Source of the DNA: Atriophallophorus winterbourni
Taxonomy: Eukaryota > Platyhelminthes > Trematoda > Plagiorchiida > Microphallidae
Direction: 5' to 3'
Assembly: GCA_013407085.1 (NCBI GenBank)
Contig: JACCGJ010011352.1
Location: 1-64,000 of the forward strand
Length of the DNA stretch: 64,000 nt
A program made the translations under genes and the position numbers. The notes below the pieces were generated by a model. That model was not told where the DNA came from. It searched no databases and worked only from the letters and a program-made list of their open reading frames with translations. This document shows positions 10,520 through 22,510 of this stretch, in pieces; position 1 is the first letter of the stretch, and each line of letters starts with the position of its first letter.

Positions 10520-10990
10520 TCATCTAGTGGAACGTAGGTATTTAAACCAGCTAAATCTGGGCGTGTGTAAAATGAGAGGATTTTTTAACCATATCTGTTT
10601 AAAAATAATTTCATCCATCAATCTACCGACAAATAACTGTTTCATATAGCGAATAAGTTGAGAAGGTTTTCTATCGCTAAGCTTCATCTGCGAGAATTGG
10701 GTCTCAAGCTGGAAAATACCAACTCGATTTATAAATGCGGATTTCAACTTTTCGTATGGATCGTCCCCGGTATGGCATGAATAAAATTACTGAACACTTC
10801 GTCTACATCGAGTGAGAGCTGGCGCAACACATGAGAATGCATAAAGCTTCATCAGTGATGTTATATATACGAATAAGGGAGAGATTTGACCGAAATATAA
10901 ATGGGCATTAAATGTAGAGAAAGCTGGTAATGTGCACAAGATATGTTGTGATTGGAGAATGGGAAAAACTTTACTTATACGAAAATCGCT
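10520..10990 (-). pseudogene. Ty3/gypsy gag fragment
   Basis: The minus frame 10,747-10,520 includes LSDRKPSQLIRYMKQL, the conserved GDRKPTQLLRRMxQL block of Ty3/gypsy and related gag proteins. Upstream, frames at 10,993-10,787 are probably more gag, with frameshifts. It may belong to the same broken element as 9,140-9,850, now separated by the family D LINE at 10,000-10,510. Confidence 0.65.
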
Positions 10991-10999
10991 CAAGGTGGA

Positions 11000-11380
11000 G
11001 TATTAAGTGAGTATTGTAAAATATGACAAAAATGATGCGAAGGTAAATAGTTGTTATCCACCTTATATCTACAAGTTAAATAGATTTTTGTTTTTCTTGA
11101 AAAATAGCTTAACCTTAGCCCCGTTAGTTATGTACTTTTACGCATGTGGGCCCCTATGTCAATCTACCTTGACCGTGTTCACTTGTATTACATTGAAGTG
11201 GATACACACTGAACCTGGTCATTCCCATGAGACGTGACAGACTGTAAGCGTAATATAGGCTGTTTATCGGTGAGGTCAAATAAGTGGTGGTGGGTTGACT
11301 CCTACTTAATCATTTTCCGTGTCCCGACTATCACCATTGATCTGACATATCTTCTGTGTCCGAAGTGAAAAGCTACCCAA
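11000..11380. other. No recognisable feature
   Basis: A 76-codon plus frame (11,007-11,237) has no domain features. Nothing else is seen. Confidence 0.3.
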
Positions 11381-11720
11381 AGTGATTCAAAGGGATTCAA
11401 AGTTGTAATGGTCTAAAAAGCATTTAGCTTAACATTAACCGTAGGATGCAGTTATGGGGTATATACAATGAAAAGAAGAACAGAGAAACTCATGTAGTGT
11501 AAATCGTATCAAAATTAGGGTTTTCTCTCAAGTATTTGTCCAAATTAGCTTTAAAAATATCCAGGTTGGCTGAGTGTGTAACAGTGGAGGGATTTAAGGA
11601 TTCAAGGATTCAAGGATGTATGGTTAAAAACTTAATACTTTACAACACCACAGGATTACGTTATGAATGAAAACATAAAAATTACAATAGTATAAAGCCA
11701 ATAACTGCTCAAACCGATTG
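11380..11720 (-). mobile_element. Two solo LINE 3' tails (families D and B)
   Basis: At 11,380-11,520 the sequence 'attcaaagggattcaaag' followed by a 'gtctaaaaagca' block repeats the family D tail at 10,018. At 11,588-11,700 'ggattcaaggattcaagga' plus 'tatggttaaaaa...ttaatactttacaacacc' repeats the family B tail at 16,740-16,830. Both lie in minus orientation with no ORF, so they are extreme 5'-truncated insertions. The short direct repeats at the tips are typical of CR1-group 3' ends. Confidence 0.7.
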
Positions 11721-13490
11721 CACTCAAATTTCTTTGCATTATGAATACATGATCGGTATCTAACAAATTCCAATCGTTTGCTGAACTGATAGTTACTTCT
11801 TGGTTTCGTAATAGATACGTGGAAATATGAACACTAAATTCAATAAGTCATGGCAAAGGTCCGGAAAATAGAAAAATAAAGAAGTAATTTCAACCTGGTG
11901 AAACTATCTAACCAATCTCAACCGTGGGACACAATTAGCAGCGTCGTGCCGCTGGAAGTGTACCTATCGCGAAAAGCAAACGATAGACATAAGGATCTCA
12001 TGCAAAACCACACTCTTTCTCAACTGAGGACAGTGAAATTGCTGTTCACAGGGTCCGTTTGACAAACAATAAATACCACATTCAAATTTAGCGTATTTCA
12101 TCTGTGTGCTCTTTCTAATTTCTGACCGATGGCGAGGTCGTTGGTCGTCTATTGACCAACACCGTGTGCTATTCCTACATCCGGGAACACAAACTTAACG
12201 AATCATTTACTGTGTGATTGCGCACAGGTTGTCGTATGGCTATGCATTATTCAATAAATCTTTGTGTTCTGACTTACGGAGTTCTTATTGGGTGTTTTGC
12301 TATCATTGTGCTAGTTGTGAAGTAAAGCATTATCTCAACCGCTACATATATTAGTTTCAAATGTGTGTAGATTTAATAGCGGAAATTTCAATTTTAAATC
12401 AAAACAAACTTATTTGAAATAAACAAGGAGAGAATTATGAAGGACACATTTTCCAGTGGTCGTTAAAAAATTTTGAACAGCGAGTGATTAGCGACGATAG
12501 ATTGCCTTGGACTACATATGTGTAGTTCAACTTCAGCAGACATAATAAATCCAATACATTTTAATATTCAACGTTGTAATTCTGTGCCATTGTTCGTACG
12601 ACAAACCACAATGTTCAAATAAAGAATAACAGAGTAATACTTGGTCAAGCGCTCGGTACGCTCAGAATAACCAATGTATTGTGATGCGGGGGTTTATGAG
12701 CATACCAATACACCAGTTTTCTTATTAATTGTTCAAAGGGGTTTTATTTTTGTGCGAAGTTTTCTATGAGGCGGCATTGTCAGCTATGCTGAAATGTGAA
12801 AATGCTCGGACCTCAAAGGTTTATTTGAAATATAAATAATGTTAGTCTGAATTTATATATCATTTAACTCAGGCAATATTCTTTTAGCTTAAGTAAGTTC
12901 TGCTTGTTTCAAATCTTAGACATAATGTCAACCCTGACTTGAAGCCAAGTAAAAATAAACCTAGTCTCATTATCGGGGAGAATTCTAGTTTGGTGGATTC
13001 ATATATTTAAAATTTATTCCGTACATTTTACGAAATCTCAGTATGGTTACAAATTTCTCTCTTTAAATTTACTCAGGGTTCTTCGGAATTTGAATGGTAA
13101 AATTTTAGGCCTATATTTAAGAAGAGATTTTACCGGAATATTGAGCAAGATTCTCTTTGATTCAAAGAAACCAGTTTGATTGTAGCTTCAAATTTTCACA
13201 TCTCCCTCTATAAGATTGAGCAGCCGTGCATACATCTGAAATTTTGTAATAAGGTTTTGTATGTTTGGGAAAAACAGCTTAATGAAATTTAAAAGATCCT
13301 TCATTTTCGCCCAATCACATTAGGCAGGGAAAGTAAGATCAGAATTCACATTCCCAAAACAGCGTAAAAATGTTTAACAACCTGAGCTGCTGAGCCAGTG
13401 CCGGATTAGTTTGCACGATTTACCTGTTCAATCATATGTGCCAACACATTTAAATGGAGCTGAACCCATGGCCATGAACAAAGATCTTGA
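11721..13490. other. No recognisable gene
   Basis: About 1.8 kb without a supportable ORF, known repeat core or structured RNA. It is AT-rich with short simple runs. It is probably old transposon sequence beyond recognition by eye. Confidence 0.35.
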
Positions 13491-13680
13491 TTTGTATACA
13501 TATTCATTTCTAGTGTTTGAGTGCTAACAGCCCAAACACCGGTCGTGAATCATGTGTGATGGACATACATTGAAATGAGAATCTTTGTTTTGACTATGGG
13601 TTTCGCCAACTCCACTTGTTTTGGGGCGTATGTGATTAAACCATGTAGTTTGATTTTTCGGCTAGCGCAGCTGGATCCTC
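13490..13680 (+). ncRNA. Decayed PLE-type hammerhead and terminal repeat
   Basis: 'gagtgctaacagcccaaac' followed by ACCGGTCGTG aligns with the intact plus copy at 23,647-23,680, but CTGATGA reads GTGTTTGA and the GAAA box is displaced. Downstream 'aatgagaatctttgttttga' and 'tatgggttt' match the sequence that follows the other PLE-type hammerheads (for example 58,910-58,930). Confidence 0.55.
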
Positions 13681-13964
13681 TGTTAACATGGTATAACTTT
13701 ATGTAACTGGAAATAAAATGGCGGTTAACAAGAGATCCGCGAATGTTTTTTGTTTAAAAACGACTATATATAGGCCACTTATAAGTAGAACAGAAAGTAA
13801 TGTTTCTAAAACACGGTCTCGTGATAAAATTTTGGTATCTGTAGTTCGCGCGATCTTTAAGCTTACGAATCAACACAGATAGTCTATTCAGTACGAAAGA
13901 ATGTTGTTCAAGTAAGAAGATTTCCTGTTTTAGCTAATGACTTTAGATTATATAATAGCCAATA

Positions 13965-14460
13965 GTACCCCTGAATAAACTATTCGCTCGACTATTACAC
14001 AGAACCAGCCGGAGTCATTACTACACAGTACTTATTCCCGACTCGAGACTGAACTGTCGAAGGTATATTTATTCTGTAAGAGTATATTTTGCCCGGAACT
14101 CCCTACCATGTAATGTTGCACATTCACCCAATTTGGATGTATTCAAGTCGAAATTGAACAACTTCATGACGACCAATCGAAACATTGAACCTATATATTT
14201 TAAACCATTGCAGCTTTGAACTTTTAACCCATGCAACGAAGTAAACTATATATCTTGACCCCATGGATTTACATGTGCCATCCAAACCGATTGAAAACAG
14301 CTTTTGTCCTATAGATTTTTACCTGATTCCTGAACTGCTCAGTAAGCAAACAAATACCGTTCCAATATTATTCGGTGGTTATTGTAATGCTGTATGCTTT
14401 TTAGACCATTCAATTGAATTGGATTTAGCCAAACGACAATCCCGTCACAAGGCTGACAAT
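13965..14460 (+). mobile_element. CR1-like LINE 3' end (family E)
   Basis: Collinear with 25,000-25,490 and its duplicate at 35,130-35,600: 'ctgaataaactatt', 'gaactgtcgaagg', 'tattctgtaa', 'ccatgtaatgtt', 'gggatttacatg'-like and 'ctttttagaccat', ending at 'attgaattggattta'. Mutations remove the ORF. It is inserted immediately upstream of a gypsy pol fragment on the same strand. Confidence 0.75.
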
Positions 14461-14482
14461 AAATGAACACTTTTCAACGCTC

Positions 14483-15180
14483 AAGAAGCTGTTTGCTAAA
14501 CTAAACGAACTTAGTCCTCGATTAGAACGAGAGAAATGCAATTTCCCGAATGAACACATAGAAAACCTAAGTTTCGAATGGCATAGGACTCATCCGAGAG
14601 AAAACTCACTCAATTGTTAATGATGCATTCCGATGAATTTGTACCACTTTCGGTCTTTTATAGAAATGGTTAACCATTATTCAGGGTTTTTACCACACAG
14701 CAATGAATCATTCGCCTATAAATAGAGTACTTCGTAAGAATGTACGATGGAAGTCTGGTCAAGTTGAAGATGTTTCCTTTCGACGGATCGAGCTATACCT
14801 GATATCTTAAATCGTATTGATGCACTTCCGATTATGGGTTCAAAGATGCTTTTCTGATGCTGCACATTATAGTGTAGGTGCATTCGAAAAACCAATAAGT
14901 TGAATCCTGGTTGGCGAGACCTGCAGTCACGATTCGCATGCTATTGAATACACAGAACGAAACTATTTCTCTTAAAACGAATAGCCTTTAGTAGACATGT
15001 GAAGTATCAAACCAGTCCATCTTTATTTATTCGGAAAACAATTCGAGATTCACACCAACCACAAAACCATGGTGGGTTCACTTGAGGAAAATAGGCCCGC
15101 CTCATATCAGTTTCCAAAATGGTCCCTACAATTTTCGTGCATAAGTATGTGTTCCGCTATATTTTGTGCTTAAACAACTT
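14483..15180 (+). pseudogene. Ty3/gypsy-like RT end and RNase H remnant
   Basis: Plus frames give in order LNELSPRLEREKCNF (family GxxLNxxKCxF), MVNHYSGFLPHS at 14,666 (family MVNYYxRFLP), a DAAHYSVGAF block (RNase H start, family DASxxAVGAVL), and then FGKQFEIHTNHKTMV near 15,050 (family FxIxTDHKPL). This is the order of a pol polyprotein from the RT thumb through RNase H. Frameshifts and stops interrupt it, and the metal-binding Asp of TDHK reads Asn. No protease or integrase is attached. Confidence 0.65.
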
Positions 15181-15745
15181 CAAGGTGGAATCCCCCAGTA
15201 GGCTTACTATAATACATTGTTCGGGATTCTACGAAATACCAATAGAATTGGTTTAAATATTCTTTTGGTTGAGGTCGTTTGCAGTAATGTCAGCTGAATT
15301 AAGAAAAGAAAAGAAAGGGACCCACAACCTTTAAAGTTAACTAGGCATTAACAATACGTTTGGCTTCCTCCTCTTTAGACGGTTGCATCTTGTAGATATG
15401 TCGTATGGCCATACCACACCCAGGGAAATTTCGAGTGAAATATTTGGTACACAATAATTTTTGACGCTACATAACTGGTTAAAGCTTGTTAGCAACCAAG
15501 AAATTCAGGTGTACACACAATCTTGAGACCATGAAAGAATACGGCGCTACCATGAAGAATGTTTCTCATTCGATGGTTCGATGATATTCTTCATCATCTG
15601 TATATATTGCGGACGGTTACATCGTGTAAGTCACATGACTATTTCCTCATTGGCATAATCGCTTTTCAGATTAACTGTTTCAATAAACTGTTGATTGTCT
15701 GGATAGAACCTGTGAGGGTTAGTTTGGGGTATGGAATATTTTGTA
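15181..15745. other. No confident feature
   Basis: It may continue the gypsy pol fragment upstream. Frames here are broken, and I cannot name a motif. Confidence 0.3.
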
Positions 15746-15749
15746 ATGT

Positions 15750-16520
15750 AAGTTTAGGTCTCCTTTGATTATTCGATGGGGCAAGTCGAAAAGATTCCGT
15801 ATAAGGCTTGTTTTGGATGCTGAGAACTATTTTATTTGAGCATCAATACATATTTCTCGAGCATAACTGCAGAGCGTATACCATGACAAATCTCAGGTAT
15901 GTATTCATGATCCTTGGTAATATCTTGGGTGAAATTTCACACATACCCGTCTGGGTATATTGAGAACACGCGTTGCATTTGTAAAGCTGTGCTATTAGGA
16001 AGTGTGTTCAAAAAAAGGAGCATATCCAAACACTCAATTCTATTTCTTCACTGCTCTTTTTGAAGACATGTGAACATATATGGAATGTGAATTCTATCTG
16101 ATTACCAAAATTCACGAGCCTTCATGTGCTCAAGTTGAATGGCAGTTTGTTCTTCAACGAACAGTTGTTAGGCTAATAAAGATCTTTCTGTGATAGCAGA
16201 CAGTGTTCTGTGCTACGGATGCAAATCAATATCTTTATGTCGTCCGCAAATAACGAGATGTTACATCAAGCAAGATCCGGTGTTTCGTAAACCAGAAGGA
16301 GGATCAAAACTAGGACTGAACCTTGGACAACTCCGCTAGTTGGTGCGATCGGTATTCATAATGCACCGTCATACCTGCGTAGTGCAATTTATTATTTACC
16401 CCATTTAGCCAATTCAACAACGTTTCGGTGATGCCAAGCGTTTCTTGCTTTGGTTAGTAGGCTACGGTTAAACTGATCGAATGCTTTAAAGATATCAAGG
16501 TAGCAAGCTGAGCAAAGGCG
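15750..16520 (-). pseudogene. CR1-like LINE reverse transcriptase remnant, minus strand
   Basis: Read downward from 16,520: a DIFKAFDQFN block (palm, family DxSKAFDxVxH), TSGVVQGSVL near 16,330 (family [11 protein letters not shown]), then a catalytic SLFADDIKI box near 16,250, followed by a thumb with ILPRIMNTYLRFVM and NKPYTESFRL. Stops and frameshifts are frequent. The element meets a plus-strand LINE fragment head to head at about 16,500. Confidence 0.75.
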
Positions 16521-16740
16521 TTTGATCGCGTGGACCATTCTATACTTCTGAGAATGCTGATATATATGAGTATGAATAGCTGTCTTCTAACCTGGCTCAG
16601 AATATACCTTGTTGATTGCGAGGAAAATGTAATTATCGATGGTGTGATTTCTGAGGAAATCGAAGACATTAGCGGCGTTTTACAACGTTCGGCACTTGGT
16701 CCGCTGCTCTTTTGGTATACATCAACGACCTTCCAAATTT
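16497..16740 (+). pseudogene. LINE RT fragment, plus strand (family F)
   Basis: A 70-codon open frame with AFDRVDHSILL in the extended frame, SGVLQRSALGPLLF (family SGVxQGSxLGPxLF), and 'tatacatcaacgacc' giving YINDL in a shifted frame. It resembles 28,594-28,815, which I place in the same family. It ends where the family B 3' tail begins. Confidence 0.7.
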
Positions 16741-18880
16741 AAATTCAAAGATTTATGGTTAAAAAAGTTAATACTTTACAACACCACAGGATTACGGTAT
16801 TAATAAAACATGAAAAATACAATAGTATAAAAGCAATAGAGAATAACAAATGTAAGGCTTACGAATGTTATTCTTTTGCATATGTAAGTCCAATTTCACT
16901 TTAACGCCGCCAGGCAAGGAGAGTCCACCACATGTTGGGGTAGGGAATTCCAAAGAAATATAGCACGTACGGCAAAAAAATGGCGCCGAACTTGGGACGT
17001 AAATAGATAAGGTATGTCCGCGTGTCACTTTCCCATCACACACATCGAGCAAGTGTTTTAGTGGATATCCTTCGGTAGACACAATTCTATAAGTCAGAAT
17101 AATATCGCGTCGTATCCTCCTTGGAGTGAAATCGCATAGACCCAGACGTCGCAATCTTTCGGTGTACGGAACATTGCGAAGACCCATCACTAACTTTGTT
17201 GCTCTATGATAGATTTTATCGAAGAGAGCAATATCCTTTCGCAGCCAAGGAGCCCAGACCTCTACCGCATACTCCATCGTAGGGCGGAGTTAGACATTCA
17301 TTTTCCTTGGTAACGTTACCAGAGAGGATCTTCCAAATATTCTTCGAAAGATACCTAACAATCTGTTTGCCCGTCGATATATGTTCTGACAGTACGCTGT
17401 GCTTTTCAGGTCCCCGCTAATTCACACTCCAAGATCTTTTTCTAACGGGCTCCATGCTAGGTGTTCAGTTCCCGATCGATATGTCCAAGGAACATTCTTG
17501 CTAAGATGAAGCGTCTTACATTTCTGTATGTTGAATGACATGTCATTCATAATAGCCCAATTAGACACGCTGTCTAAATCCGTTTGCAGTTTCTCACAAT
17601 CCCCTGCAGAACTTATTGTCGTCCAAATTTTCATATCATCCGCGAACAGGACCATTTTGGACGATATGAGGGGGGGGGTAAATCATTTATGTACACCAGA
17701 AAGGAGGCGGGGCTAGCACAGATCCTTGTGGGACTCCACTGGTGGTTTTGAACGTTTAGGATAGTGCTCCGTTAACTTTAATTCAGGCGTCGCGATCTGT
17801 CAGATAGTCGCACAACCATGAGAGGAGTGGATCACATATTCCTAAACGCATCAGTTTTCGAAGAAGCGAATGATTATTGACTCTGTCTAAAGCTTTCGAA
17901 ATGTCTAGGTTACAGACGTGGATGCAAGAACTTTTATCCATCTCCTTTGTCCAGTCGTCTAACGCGAGGAGAAGATTTGTGAAACGAGATCGGTGAGATC
18001 GAAATCCATGCTGCGCTTGCGAAAACAAATTATGCGATTCGAAGTGTGCAACTATTCTTTCCGAGACTATACGTTCCATGAGCTTAGCAATAACGTGTAA
18101 AAGTGTGACGGGACAATAATTTGCAGCGTCAGATCGGCAACCGCCTTTGAAGATAGGTGTTATCACGCCGGACTTCCAATCTTTCGGTACAACTCCTTTA
18201 AGCAACGAATAGTTAAACAGGCTGGAGAGCGGTTCACAAAGCTGACGGTGACAGAACCTAAGCACATCCGATGTGATGCTTTCCGCTCCTGGGGATTTTC
18301 TTACATTTAGTTTGAGTAAATGACTTGCAACAATCATTGGATTTATCGAAATATCGCACAACGTTTCGATTCCTGTTTCAATTGAAAACTCAGAACGTTC
18401 CACTCAAACCTTTGGTACGAGCACTTTAGAATAGTAAAGTGCCATAGCATTTGGGGTTTCCAGCGCTATTTCAGCGAGTTTTTCGCCATTCTGGATTGGA
18501 AAAATACCTGGTTTGACATTTGCTTCCGCGTTCATGATTTTGTATAATAACTTAGGGTTGCGTTATATTTTCGCCAGGAGCATCAATTGGTGCACTTCCT
18601 TATCCTCTTGAATAAGCGCAGTCACTTTGTTGCGTAACATACGGAAATGTTGCCAAGAAGTAGAAGTAGTGTTCGCTTTATGCTGCTCCCACGCTGCTCG
18701 CTTCAGTGCTAACCGCTTTTTTGTTCTGCTGCGGACAACAAAACGAAGTTCATCGACGCACCTTTTCTGAACTATCTGCGAGTTCTCGTCTATCTTCAAT
18801 TTCAGAAAACCTGCAATTTCGTTCCATTGCGAGTGAGGGGTTATATTGTCCGTCTGAAAATGCGGAATTTGCAAGAGCGA
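16740..18880 (-). pseudogene. CR1-like LINE ORF2, near-complete RT region (family B)
   Basis: Reads 5' to 3' from 18,880 down. A connector (18,874-18,563) has RSRTKKRLALKRAAW and FRMLRNKVTALIQEDKE. A 206-codon RT block (18,403-17,783) carries LLKLNVRKSPGAESITSDVL, DWKSGVITPIFKGG, MERIVSERIV, QHGFRSHRS and LDISKALDRVNNHSLL. The SGVPQGSVL block near 17,730 is frameshifted. The catalytic LFADDMKIW lies at 17,650, then the thumb and a C-terminal part (17,277-16,900) with [11 protein letters not shown] and [11 protein letters not shown]. At least three frameshifts or stops kill it. The 3' UTR ends near 16,740 in 'attcaaagatt' direct repeats. The endonuclease domain is missing (5' truncation). Confidence 0.88.
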
Positions 18881-18884
18881 TTTA

Positions 18885-19320
18885 CTCCCAAACTTGTCAA
18901 AGTCAAAATGGTCTTCGTTGTAGATGATGCTAAACTTTGAAGGCGAATCAAGTCAAGCGTGGAATGTTTTCGCTGACAAAGCGATTTGGATATATTGAAC
19001 AGCTGGTCAAAGAGAAATAAGCTTCCATTCAGCTTCAGAAAGTTCAAAAATTTGCGAATAGGTAACGTTTTCTCATTTTCCTACTACCTTGGATCGCAAC
19101 AGCTGGAATTGATATGAAAAGAAAAAGACCTCAGCGTATGGATTAGTGGAAGTCTTAAGAACAGCATGCAATGCTAAACAGTGTACAACCGAGCTATCCG
19201 CACGGTAGGTATGCTTCAGCGTATCTTCGGACATATTTCTCGTGAAACATTCCCCATGATCATAAATACGAATATTAACCCAATTATGGATTATTATTGC
19301 AAGCGTGGGCACCATTAACA
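18885..19320 (+). pseudogene. LINE RT downstream part (family F)
   Basis: Plus-strand sequence 'gtcaaaatggtcttcgttgtagatgatgctaaac' corresponds to a FVADDAKL-type catalytic box (here VVDDAKL), followed by the thumb and 'gacctcagcgtatggatta' (DLSVWI). It is collinear with 26,130-26,450 and 28,815-29,160. It abuts the 5' end of the minus-strand family B element, so the two are arranged back to back. Confidence 0.7.
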
Positions 19321-20280
19321 GCATTTGTACGGTTTGTCAAACTTCGGGAAGTCCTAAGGCGAGTTCTATCACGTGTTACGCTTGTTTATTGAAAGTGCAC
19401 GCAAAATGCGGAAATCGCTTTCCTCGGATTTGGTATCGATTATTAATTGATATAATTGTCCAAGTGTTCGTTACGTTTGCCATGTTTGCAAGGCAAAACT
19501 AACAGCGTCATCCTTGGAGACGGAAACCATTGAGAATGAAATTGAGACGCGTCTAAGTGACCGGAATCAAATATACGAAAACTGAATGAACTGTTAAAAA
19601 TCGTCATAGAGTCACCATGGTTACACGACTAAGATGTTACTGCCAACAAGCCGATAGAGAATCCATCTTTCTCGAACAGGCCAAATTTGCCCATATAACC
19701 GCGCAGATGGTGACTTAAACGGTTACGTGTTTGCCCGGATAATCGACTCTTTACCGTAACGGAACAAAAGGGACTCAGCAAAACAATTTCTAAAAAGCAC
19801 GACTCAAATTATTAATCAAAATCCGCGGGTATAAGCCTTCGTGTTTTACGTACTAACGTGACCGGGTCACGAAAAAAGCTGTGCGAAGCAAAGCAAATAC
19901 ATGAATTAGATGAGTGTAGTCAGAGGCGGCTGGTCACAGTTACTCTCTCATCAATAGTTCGGTTGAAACGCCACATGAATTCTTACAAAGATCAACATCG
20001 TTTCTTACGAATATCGCTGCAATCTGCGGAGGACGTGTAAAACGTACTAATAAATGTTTATCTTTTAATAGGTGTTCCAGATTCTACATGTCGTATCCAT
20101 GCAGATCTACCATGGTGGGAGCGATAGTCGTCTAAGAAATCTCGAGAAGAATGTAATCTGAGATGTATATCTAGGCATTCCGGAAGATGCTGCTCACGTA
20201 CCTTTTTAAGAAAACGTTGAGCACGATCATAAACATCGGAAATACCTAGCCAAAACAATCGATATTAAAAAAGCATACAC
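19305..20280 (+). repeat. Dispersed repeat with PHD-like zinc-finger ORF1 fragment
   Basis: The 65-codon frame at 19,305 has CTVCQ...ITCYACLLKVHAKC, a C-x2-C ... C-x2-C-x4-H-x2-C spacing like the PHD/RING-type fingers in ORF1 of some CR1-group LINEs. The whole roughly 0.95-kb segment, including 'tcaccatggttacacgactaag' and 'gctgcaatctgcggaggacgtg', recurs in reverse orientation at 54,540-55,210. It is probably the 5' (ORF1) part of one of the LINE families here. Stops follow the finger. Confidence 0.6.
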
Positions 20281-20680
20281 AAGTGTGTATGCGTCCAGGT
20301 TACCGCGGTCTGCCAACTATAAAGTGCAAGGCCCTATCCCTTTAAAGCTAACCTTCATGACCAACGAAATGACCGATAATATCGAGCGAGAATAAAAAAG
20401 CTAACAGAACAAACATTCCTCAAAACATCAAGTTGAGATTGCTCAGGATAATAGCCGGAAGTATGCAAACGGACAGTACAGATCCATCGATCCCTAGTAA
20501 TACTGTTCAAACGGAATATCATGCGATAGCTCAATGGTTGACATCGACCGAGTGAGGTGAACAAAAGCTCCAAAGCAACTGGAGCATTCCAACACATCGC
20601 GAGTCGGACCAATAGTTACATTACACGATCATAAAATTGTGTAACTTAAATACGATGAAATGCATATATACGAAGGATAA
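20281..20680. other. No recognisable feature
   Basis: Possibly more ORF1-type LINE sequence, but nothing can be supported. Confidence 0.3.
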
Positions 20681-22240
20681 TCTTGTAACGCTACTTCCGG
20701 TGATCGCTAAATTAATGAAACGCAGTGTGACTGTGCGCAGTGTGTCTCATTACTTCAATTTCTCCTCTGACGCGCTTATTAAATCTCAGCTTTCGTGATG
20801 GAGTGATACCACCGCGTTGAAAAGCCGGGATGATAACTTTATCTATAAAGTTGGTAGCCGTTCAGACACAGCGAACGATAGACCGGTTACGCTACTTGCG
20901 GTGATCTCCAAATTAATGGAACTTATTGTGTCTGTGTGAATAAGATAACATTTTGATAACCAAAATATTTTTAATGCAGCATAACACGTTTTTCGAAGAA
21001 ATCTTTGCTGTTTATTTAAACTTCTCACAAAATTCGAGGATTGGACCAAGGCACTAGACGGAGGTGAGGCTGTACATGCTTTCTGCTTCGACATTTCCAA
21101 AGCTTTCGATGAACTCAACCATTAAATTTTATTAAAAAAGCTCGAAGCATATGGAATAACGAGAAATTTGCTGATTTGGATAAGGGACTACTTACTAATG
21201 AACACTTCCCTATTCGCGTTGGCTACACCCTCTCTATAAAAATAGACGTCACAAGTGGATTTCCGTAAGGCTCGGTGCTCGACCTTTTATATTCTTAGTG
21301 TACATGAACGATATAGTAGAGGATATTGGATGTAACTCGATACTGTTTGCCGATGATATTATAATTTGGAAACGCTACCGGTCTGTTAATGACTGTATGG
21401 CATTACAGCGGGATCTATGCACCATATTTCGTTTGTCCCAGTCAAATGAATTAGCATGTTGCCCTGCCAAATGTAAAATGCTGCGGCTTGGAAAATATCT
21501 GCACCACACGAAACAGCTTGGGACGGAATATCTCGTATGGACCAACACAAAACAGATCTCAGTATCTGGGTGTCGTATAATTTTAAATCTGGACATCATT
21601 GCCGGACAGTGTACAATAAAGATTGCCATATCTTGAGTCTTCTTATAAAGATTTTTTAGCTTTTCTTGCCAGAAACCTTACCGCGGTTATTTAATACGCA
21701 TGTACGTCCTGTGGATGAATATTACATCCAAGCCCGGCCTCAATGGCTGAGGAAGGATATTGAACTACTTGACACGATTTATCTTCGTGCAACAAAGTTG
21801 CTGCCCCGTTACAGAAATTGGCCTGAGCGAAAGATAAAACTAATTCTACATGATTTAACCCAACGAGGGATACGGAGTGACCTCTTGTTGGCATTCAAAA
21901 TCTTGCAAACTGCGAACCATCACCTTAAACGTATGCTGATGTCCAATGGCCTTACTCAAAAACGAAACCATTAAAATTGTTTAAGCATTCCACATTATCA
22001 AATGGTTATTGTTCGAAATTTTTTCTAGGTAAGAATCTCTTATACTGGGAACTTTTGTCTGAAAAAATCTTACGCTCGGAATCCGTTGCAGTTTTTGCTG
22101 CCAAACTGAATGAGTGTATGACAAACCATGCTTTATGTGATAGTCTGTATTGATTTTTGAGAGATTTAGTAATCATACTCCATATACCTATCATCCTATG
22201 TTTATTGTTAAGTTTACTGGTTTTTCTACCATATTCATTC
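20680..22240 (+). pseudogene. CR1-like LINE RT and 3' end (family A)
   Basis: Collinear with the 53-kb copy: 'gttggtagccgttcagacacagcgaacgatagaccggtt' (RPVTLL region), a DISKAFDELNH palm, GSVLD near 21,270, a catalytic LFADDIIIWK box at 21,340, the thumb to 21,650, the C-terminal part (RPQWLRKDIELLD, RATKLLPRYRN) to 21,980, and the family A 3' UTR with 'catcctatg' to 22,240. There are many stops and frameshifts. The segment 20,690-20,760 looks partly duplicated or rearranged before the RT. Confidence 0.82.
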
Positions 22241-22510
22241 TGAGCTCTGAATTATGGTTCTGTTAAGATTAAGGGTTATTTATCGCGTGTTGTAGCGGGT
22301 CTGATTTCATGTTTTTGATTTAACATCTGTACCAGATCATTTGAATGCGCATCAAATTCAACACTTCGCAGACAACGAAATAAGAGATAGAAATAATGAC
22401 TCCATTTTTAAAATCATAATATTAATATTAATAATAATCGAAACTGATCGACAACCATCTGGTCGATTATTGTTTAGTTGTAATTTGCATATCGATATTT
22501 TATATCCTTG
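22240..22510. other. Short unassigned stretch with (AAT)-like run
   Basis: It contains 'ataatattaatattaataataatcg' near 22,418. Nothing else is recognisable. Confidence 0.35.

Noticed and set aside
12110..12185. Possible further hammerhead around 'ggtcgttggtcgtc'
   Set aside because: No CTGATGA or GAAA boxes at suitable spacing on either strand.
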